Of a stretch of DNA of 55,221 nucleotides, positions 51,165 to 55,221 are shown piece by piece. Below the pieces are notes generated by a model. That model was given only the letters and a program-made list of their open reading frames with translations, made no database searches and had not been told where the DNA came from. The translations under genes were made by a program, and so were the position numbers. The stretch lies in NCBI GenBank assembly GCA_045536965.1, contig JAZSON010000033.1:1-55221 (forward strand), read 5' to 3'. This DNA comes from UBA5448 sp045536965 (GTDB lineage Bacteria; Bacillota; Clostridia; Oscillospirales; SIG627). How positions within the stretch are numbered: position 1 is the stretch's first letter; each line of letters starts with the position of its first letter.

Positions 51165-51486
51165 CGGGCAAATAAAAACGCCCTCCGCATTCCGATAAAG
51201 AATACAGAGGACGAGAAAACCGAATCAACGATCCCGTGGTACCACCTCAGTTCGTCACTGTTTCGCAACAGCAACCTTTACAGGTACAAATATACCTTAA
51301 GTTCTGTAACGGGAACTCCCGTTGCCTCCTACTAAAGAATACTCTCTCATTCAGTGCACTGCTAACAGAATGAATTCAGAAGGACTCCGCTTTGCCTCGC
51401 ACCACCCGGCAACTCTCTCAAACTTCTGTCCAACCTACTGGTTTCTGCTCTTCGCATTTCGTATTACAACATATTGGTTTATTGTA
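51165..51486 (-). ncRNA. T-box riboswitch, specifier read as UUC (Phe)
   Basis: On the minus strand the leader shows all T-box landmarks. The distal Stem I element (TGAGAGAGTTGCCGGG and GGTGGTGCGAGGC) lies around 51390-51420. A specifier loop GAATTCATTCTG is at about 51363-51376, between CAGAAG/CTTCTG and GCAGAA/TTCTGT stems. The T-box sequence GAGGTGGTACCACGGGA is at 51233-51249. A competing terminator (CGTCCTCTGTATTC with GGAATGCGGAGGGCG, then TTTTTATTT) ends near 51165. The codon after GAA and before A is UUC, so uncharged tRNA-Phe should switch on paaK and its followers. The codon frame is my reading of the loop and less certain than the T-box itself. Confidence 0.88.
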
Positions 51487-51489
51487 ACC

Positions 51490-51518
51490 ATCATAGCACT
51501 TACTTTTCAAAAAGTCAA
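51490..51518 (-). promoter_or_regulatory. Promoter of the T-box/paaK transcript
   Basis: On the minus strand: -35 TTGACT (51518-51513), 17-bp spacer, -10 TATGAT (51495-51490). Confidence 0.65.
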
Positions 51519-51592
51519 GACCCATTTGAAGTTTTTTGTTTTTGGAGTTCAACCACTCCGGAAAACTCCATTTTACACAGCCAACCGAAACT

Positions 51593-52255
51593 TCAAACGT
51601 TTTTCTTGTCATCAAATACTATTTTGGGTAATTTCCAACGCAGTTTTGCGGCAAGCAAGCGAATCGTGACGGTAAGCACCACTACAAGCAATGTTGCAAA
51701 TACCGTATAGCCGGCACAAACGCTCAACAGATAGTATAAACAACAACCGAACACGGAAACAACGGCATAAATGTGCTTGGTCAAAATGTACGGCTTTTCA
51801 TTCACCAATACATCCCGCAACACACCGCCGCCCACACCCGTGATCACACCGACAAAAATTACCAAAAGCGCACGATCTGCAAACGAGGCGGCGCAGGCTG
51901 CTTCAATGCCCGTGATGGAAAAGGCAGCCAGTCCAAGTGCATCAAAAAATATATTGACAGTATCTACCGTTTCGCTCCATTTGTTGAATTTATTGCGATA
52001 AAGATACGCTATTAAAAACACAATCAAAGAAACAATCACTGCAACCATTACGACAAACGGACTGGAAAAAATGATGGGGGGAACATTGCCAATCATGGCG
52101 TCGCGCATAATACCGCCGCCGAACGCCGTGACAGCGCCGACGGTTACAACGCCGAATAAATCCAGTTCATGTCGAATTGCAACCAGCGAACCGGAAGTGG
52201 CAAAAGATATGGTTCCGATCCAATCTAAAATGGATAAAATAATTTCATTTACCAT
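51593..52255 (-). CDS. TRIC-type (UPF0126) cation channel family protein
   Basis: A 220-residue protein with seven hydrophobic helices in two repeats of three plus one. Each repeat carries the glycine-rich motif typical of prokaryotic trimeric intracellular cation channels: TAFGGGIMRDAMIGNVPP near residue 43 and TGVGGGVLRDVLVNEKP near 128. These channels pass K+ and related cations. The start ATG follows GGCGGTGAT by five bases. It has its own promoter and ends about 75 bp before the T-box promoter. Confidence 0.88.
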   Translation of the reverse strand: MVNEIILSILDWIGTISFATSGSLVAIRHELDLFGVVTVGAVTAFGGGIMRDAMIGNVPPIIFSSPFVVMVAVIVSLIVFLIAYLYRNKFNKWSETVDTVNIFFDALGLAAFSITGIEAACAASFADRALLVIFVGVITGVGGGVLRDVLVNEKPYILTKHIYAVVSVFGCCLYYLLSVCAGYTVFATLLVVVLTVTIRLLAAKLRWKLPKIVFDDKKNV

Positions 52256-52275
52256 GAAATCACCGCCTTCAACTT

Positions 52276-52304
52276 ATTATACCATAAGCCGACGAAATAT
52301 GCAA
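52276..52304 (-). promoter_or_regulatory. Promoter of the TRIC-type gene
   Basis: On the minus strand: -35 TTGCAT (52304-52299), 17-bp spacer, perfect -10 TATAAT (52281-52276). Confidence 0.6.
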
Positions 52305-52352
52305 CGAATGTATTTCGAAATCCTCCTTTTTCATGCCGCTTGATGGATAATG

Positions 52353-52381
52353 TTGACATGCCACCGTTTTTGTGCCATAAT
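52353..52381 (+). promoter_or_regulatory. Promoter of the second AAC(3)-family gene
   Basis: Consensus -35 TTGACA (52353-52358), 17-bp spacer, -10 CATAAT (52376-52381). Confidence 0.65.
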
Positions 52382-52408
52382 GAATCGGAAAGGTGTTGAA
52401 GAATATTC

Positions 52409-53224
52409 ATGGCACATAATAAAACCCAAGGCAATCCATCCTACGAACGACTTTTTCGCGACCTTACAAACATTGGCATTTGCGCGGGAGATGTGCTTGT
52501 TGTACACTCTTCGTTAAAATCAATGGGATTTGTGGAGGGCGGTGCCTCATGCGTCATCGCCGCCTTGAGCGATGTGTTGGGAGAGGAAGGGACGCTACTC
52601 TTCCCTACCTTCACCTATGCAACATCTTACAAAGATTTATATTTTTCAAACAAAACAACCCCCTCTTGCGTAGGTCTTATATCCGAAACTTTCAGGAAAA
52701 CAGAGGGTGTATATCGCACCAACCATCCCACGCATTCTGTTGCACTCCGCGGGAAATTGACTGCAAAGCTGGTGGAAGATGAAGAAGCAGACGACACACC
52801 CATGGGAATACACTCACCCTATCAGCGTCTTGCGGGGGTCGGCGGTAAAATCCTTATGCTCGGTTGCTCGTTAGCCCACAATTCCTTTATGCACGCCATG
52901 GAAGAAGTAGCGGGGGTGGAATACGCGCTTCGAGGACACCAAGAATACACCGTGGTGGATGAAAAGGGCAACACATATTTTCGTCGGGTAAGACGACACA
53001 ATTTTACCCGCCCCGAGGGGACGGTGTACCAAAGATACCAAAGAACACTGGATGTATTAGATGAGGGTGATTATAAAATCGCTCGAATTCACGGCGCGGA
53101 ATCGGTGTTGATAGACTGCGCCACGCTCAAGAAGAAGGCTCTGCTCAAAATGAAACAAGATCCGCTGTACTTTGTGGATGATCCCTGCGGATTTTATGCC
53201 AACGGCTGTCGCACCAATCTTTAA
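52409..53224 (+). CDS. AAC(3)-family acetyltransferase (second copy type)
   Basis: A 271-residue Antibiotic_NAT-fold protein related to the one at 8145. VLVVHSSLKSMGFVEGG near residue 29, GTLLFPTFTYA near 61, NHPTHSVALRG near 106, PMGIHSPYQRL and SFMHAMEEVAG near 167 follow the family pattern (HSSL, hPTHS, H-x-x-E). The ribosome binding site (AAAGGTG) is moderate and 15 bases upstream. It has its own promoter and is not with any resistance gene. Substrate unknown. Aminoglycoside resistance is possible but unproven. Confidence 0.85.
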   Translation: MAHNKTQGNPSYERLFRDLTNIGICAGDVLVVHSSLKSMGFVEGGASCVIAALSDVLGEEGTLLFPTFTYATSYKDLYFSNKTTPSCVGLISETFRKTEGVYRTNHPTHSVALRGKLTAKLVEDEEADDTPMGIHSPYQRLAGVGGKILMLGCSLAHNSFMHAMEEVAGVEYALRGHQEYTVVDEKGNTYFRRVRRHNFTRPEGTVYQRYQRTLDVLDEGDYKIARIHGAESVLIDCATLKKKALLKMKQDPLYFVDDPCGFYANGCRTNL

Positions 53225-53299
53225 ACCCATTCCCTCAGCCGCTTACTTTTTTAGTGTCACACGCGAATTTTGTTCCAATAAAAAATATCATAAAACACC

Positions 53300-53373
53300 A
53301 AAAAGAAACACTTTCACAAAATGCACCGCCCAACTCGGGGACACAGCTTCTTTGAAAAGTGTTTCTTTTTTCA
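53300..53373. terminator. Bidirectional terminator
   Basis: AAAAAGAAACACTTTC (53300-53315) pairs with GAAAAGTGTTTCTTTTT (53354-53370) over a 38-nt loop, with U-runs in both directions. It closes the AAC(3)-family gene and the convergent NSS gene. Confidence 0.7.
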
Positions 53374-53392
53374 TAACAATATCGTTTTTGAT

Positions 53393-54748
53393 TCAGATAA
53401 CCATGATTCCCAGCGCGTCAAGTATGGACGAAATGAGAATGAGCACAATACAAATCGGTGCGAAATATTTGATGATCACGACAAACAAGGTTTTCTTTTT
53501 AAATTCGCCTTCGATCTCAACCTCATCAATCAGCGCCTTGGGCTTCAAGAAATAACCCACAAAAATGCAAGTAAGAAGCGCCACGATTGGCATGATAACA
53601 CTGTTGCTGATAAAATCAAACATATCAAGGATACTCATGCCGAAGATCCGCACATGGTCCAGAACACCAAAGCCCATCGTCGAAAGCAGACCGACCGCAA
53701 AGGAACCGATCAGCACCACAAGACAGGTCGTTTTTCGTTTCCAACCAAGTTTGTCGCAAACGATTGAAACCACTGTTTCCATAAGAGAAATCGATGAGGT
53801 GACGGCCGCGAAGAAAACAAGAACAAAAAACACTGCGCCTATAATGTCGCCGCCCGGCATCGAGGAAAAAACCTTGGGCAGCGTTACAAACATAAGCCCC
53901 GGACCCTTTCCGAGCACGGTTTGGTCACCGCCCGAAAAGGAGAATACAGCAGGGATAATCATAAGTCCCGCCAAAAACGCAATACCTGTATCAAAAATCT
54001 CTATATATCTAACAGAAGACTCGAGGTTTACACTCTTTTTCATATAAGAGCCATAGGTTATCATGATGCCCATTGAAATCGACATCGAATAGAAAAGCTG
54101 TCCCATAGCCGCAAGAACCGTCGTGACCGAAAAATGCGAAAAGTCGGGTTTGAGATAATATGCAACGCCATCGATGGCCCCCGGCATGAACAACGAATAT
54201 ACTGCAATAAAGAGCGTCAAAGCTATGAGCAACGGCATCATGATTTTGCTGACTTTTTCGATGCCTTTTTCAACACCGAGCATAACCACAAGCGTAGTGA
54301 GAGCAATGAAAATAAAAAAGCAAAAGATAGGTTGCCAAGTTTGCGAAATGAAGGCGTCAAAATAGCCGTCTTTTGCCGCCTCCGTACCGCTGCCAGAAAC
54401 GAAAATCCCAAAATATTTTACAACCCATCCGCCGATCACCGAATAGTACGGCAGAATAATCATCGGGACCAACGAGCCGATCCAACCAATAAAACCAAAT
54501 CTTTTATCCAGTTTTGTAAATGCATTGATTGCGCTTGTTCCCGTTTTTCTGCCGATTGCAATTTCAGCCGTCATCAGCGCAAAGCCAAATGTCACCGTTA
54601 AAACAAGGTAAACGAGCAAAAAAATACCGCCGCCGTACTTTGCGGCAAGATAAGGGAATCTCCATATATTTCCAAGCCCCACCGCAGAAGCAGCAGCGGC
54701 GAATACAAAGCCGATTTTCCCCGAAAAGTTGCTTCTGTTTCCCGACAT
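53393..54748 (-). CDS. Sodium-dependent transporter (NSS/SNF family)
   Basis: A 451-residue Na+-coupled symporter with about eleven or twelve helices, related to LeuT and MhsT, probably importing amino acids. The hallmark SAVGLGNIWRFPYLAAKYGGG lies near residues 20-40 and continues into helix 1. Later marks are YYSVIGGWVVKY near 100 and LFYSMSISMGIMITYGSY near 228 in the unwound sixth helix. Start ATG 54748 follows AAAGGGG by five bases. The frame extends upstream to 54793 without a ribosome binding site. Monocistronic between its promoter and the hairpin at 53300. Confidence 0.93.
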   Translation of the reverse strand: MSGNRSNFSGKIGFVFAAAASAVGLGNIWRFPYLAAKYGGGIFLLVYLVLTVTFGFALMTAEIAIGRKTGTSAINAFTKLDKRFGFIGWIGSLVPMIILPYYSVIGGWVVKYFGIFVSGSGTEAAKDGYFDAFISQTWQPIFCFFIFIALTTLVVMLGVEKGIEKVSKIMMPLLIALTLFIAVYSLFMPGAIDGVAYYLKPDFSHFSVTTVLAAMGQLFYSMSISMGIMITYGSYMKKSVNLESSVRYIEIFDTGIAFLAGLMIIPAVFSFSGGDQTVLGKGPGLMFVTLPKVFSSMPGGDIIGAVFFVLVFFAAVTSSISLMETVVSIVCDKLGWKRKTTCLVVLIGSFAVGLLSTMGFGVLDHVRIFGMSILDMFDFISNSVIMPIVALLTCIFVGYFLKPKALIDEVEIEGEFKKKTLFVVIIKYFAPICIVLILISSILDALGIMVI

Positions 54749-54838
54749 ATTAACCCCTTTAATCAAAATGCTTTCATATTTCCCCATCAACAAATGAAGT
54801 AAATATTATTTTCGATACAAACTTAAAAGCTTGCAGAT

Positions 54839-54867
54839 ATTGTAACACAAACGAAAAAGCGAGTCAA
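54839..54867 (-). promoter_or_regulatory. Promoter of the NSS transporter gene
   Basis: On the minus strand: -35 TTGACT (54867-54862), 17-bp spacer, -10 TACAAT (54844-54839). Confidence 0.6.
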
Positions 54868-54902
54868 GGTAAATGAGGATTTGATTTTTCAGATCACATT
54901 TC

Positions 54903-55121
54903 ATGATCGCACCAAGTGCACCAAGCATAAAAGCGGGAATAAATCAAAGCAGAGCGTTTAAATATCATCCATCCGAGAGAAGATATAAAAAAGAGCGAAG
55001 CTATAGGGGTTCACCCCAAAGGACAGTTTTCAAAAATACGGTGTATCTTGAAAGAGGTATGCCGTATTTTGCTTTTGTGAACACAAAGGCAGTGCTTGTC
55101 AGGAAAATTGACGAGGCATAG
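54903..55121 (+). CDS. Unrecognised 72-residue ORF, probably a remnant
   Basis: The frame reads MIAPSAPSIKAGINQSRAFK and continues with basic sequence (SERRYKKERSYRGSPQRTVF) to FVNTKAVLVRKIDEA. No ribosome binding site stands before it, and the left part looks A/T-rich and intergenic. It lies between a strong promoter and a double-hairpin repeat. It may be part of a degraded repeat element rather than a gene. Confidence 0.2.
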   Translation: MIAPSAPSIKAGINQSRAFKYHPSERRYKKERSYRGSPQRTVFKNTVYLERGMPYFAFVNTKAVLVRKIDEA

Positions 55122-55130
55122 ATGAACAAA

Positions 55131-55184
55131 AAAAGGCTCCCTTGTGTAAAGGGAGCTGTCAGCGAAGCTGACTGAGGGATTGTT
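55131..55184. repeat. Double-hairpin palindromic repeat element
   Basis: GCTCCCTT (55136-55143) pairs with AAGGGAGC (55149-55156). Immediately after it GTCAGC (55158-55163) pairs with GCTGAC (55167-55172), and TGAGGGATTGTT follows. Two adjacent perfect hairpins with this tail recall a dispersed repeat I remember from genomes of gut Clostridia. Only one copy is in this window, so repetition cannot be shown here. Confidence 0.6.
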
Positions 55185-55221
55185 CCACGAGGTGATCGAT
55201 ATATTCGCAAACACCCCGAAA

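Noticed and set aside
1..55221. tRNA, rRNA, prophage or intact insertion sequence
   Set aside because: Intergenic regions were read on both strands, and no cloverleaf, ribosomal sequence, integrase or transposase was seen.

Overview
The window looks like a chromosomal segment of an anaerobic member of the Clostridia (Bacillota). The grounds are AAGGAG/GGAGG ribosome binding sites before most genes, sigma-A type promoters with 16-18 bp spacing, many stem-plus-U-run terminators, a T-box leader, the standard genetic code, and an [FeFe]-hydrogenase maturation operon. The gene content (alpha-fucosidase-type, arabinofuranosidase-type and other glycosidases, a BspA/InlB-repeat secreted protein, nagB) fits a gut-type glycan fermenter. 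The genus cannot be told from the sequence alone. I see no rRNA, tRNA, CRISPR array, prophage or intact transposase.

Layout, left to right. (1) 1-3106: the 3' end of a membrane-anchored surface protein, then serC-serA for serine synthesis. (2) 3168-7175: a very large secreted repeat protein whose signal peptide is separated from its body by a frameshift. (3) 7204-13905: an endonuclease/exonuclease/phosphatase-fold protein with an AAC(3)-family acetyltransferase, then glutamine synthetase with a PHP-type protein, then an orphan TIM-barrel protein. (4) 13953-21291: a large GH95-type glycosidase (minus strand), divergent from E1-alpha/E1-beta/SDR genes, followed by a ROK regulator. (5) 21263-25467: a TM1266-hydE-hydG-hydF operon behind a leader holding a 20-codon ORF and an intrinsic terminator. 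(6) 25477-28142: two membrane transporters, the second with a frameshift in an A10 run. (7) 28143-33945: a seven-gene minus-strand operon (MBL hydrolase, EamA transporter, GH29, PHP protein, metallophosphoesterase, alkaline-phosphatase-fold protein, histidine phosphatase). (8) 33980-36912: an AraC regulator divergent from a GH127-type glycosidase, with back-to-back promoters. (9) 36926-41274: a minus-strand operon of YitT, PHP, a 30-aa small ORF, an alpha/beta hydrolase and an orphan glycosidase-like protein. (10) 41325-48731: amidohydrolase, C26 amidotransferase-like protein, 5'-nucleotidase, a MATE transporter fused to an ATPase-like domain, a glycerophosphodiesterase, and nagB. (11) 48806-51518: a T-box leader (specifier read as UUC, Phe) ahead of phenylacetate-CoA ligase, an ACT protein and a MaoC protein. 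(12) 51593-55221: a TRIC-type channel, a second AAC(3)-family gene, an NSS sodium symporter, and a repeat-like right edge with a double-hairpin element.

How it fits together. The coherent biological themes are glycan trimming (GH95, GH29, GH127, two orphan TIM-barrel proteins, nagB) with its own regulators (ROK, AraC), hydrogen metabolism through H-cluster assembly, and amino-acid metabolism (serC/serA, glutamine synthetase, a Phe-type T-box on an aryl-CoA ligase). The least conventional items are the hyd leader, the MATE fusion, the E1 pair without E2/E3, the Phe T-box over an aryl-CoA ligase, and three apparent frameshifts, two of them at A-runs. All function calls come from motif recognition by eye. 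No database search was run.
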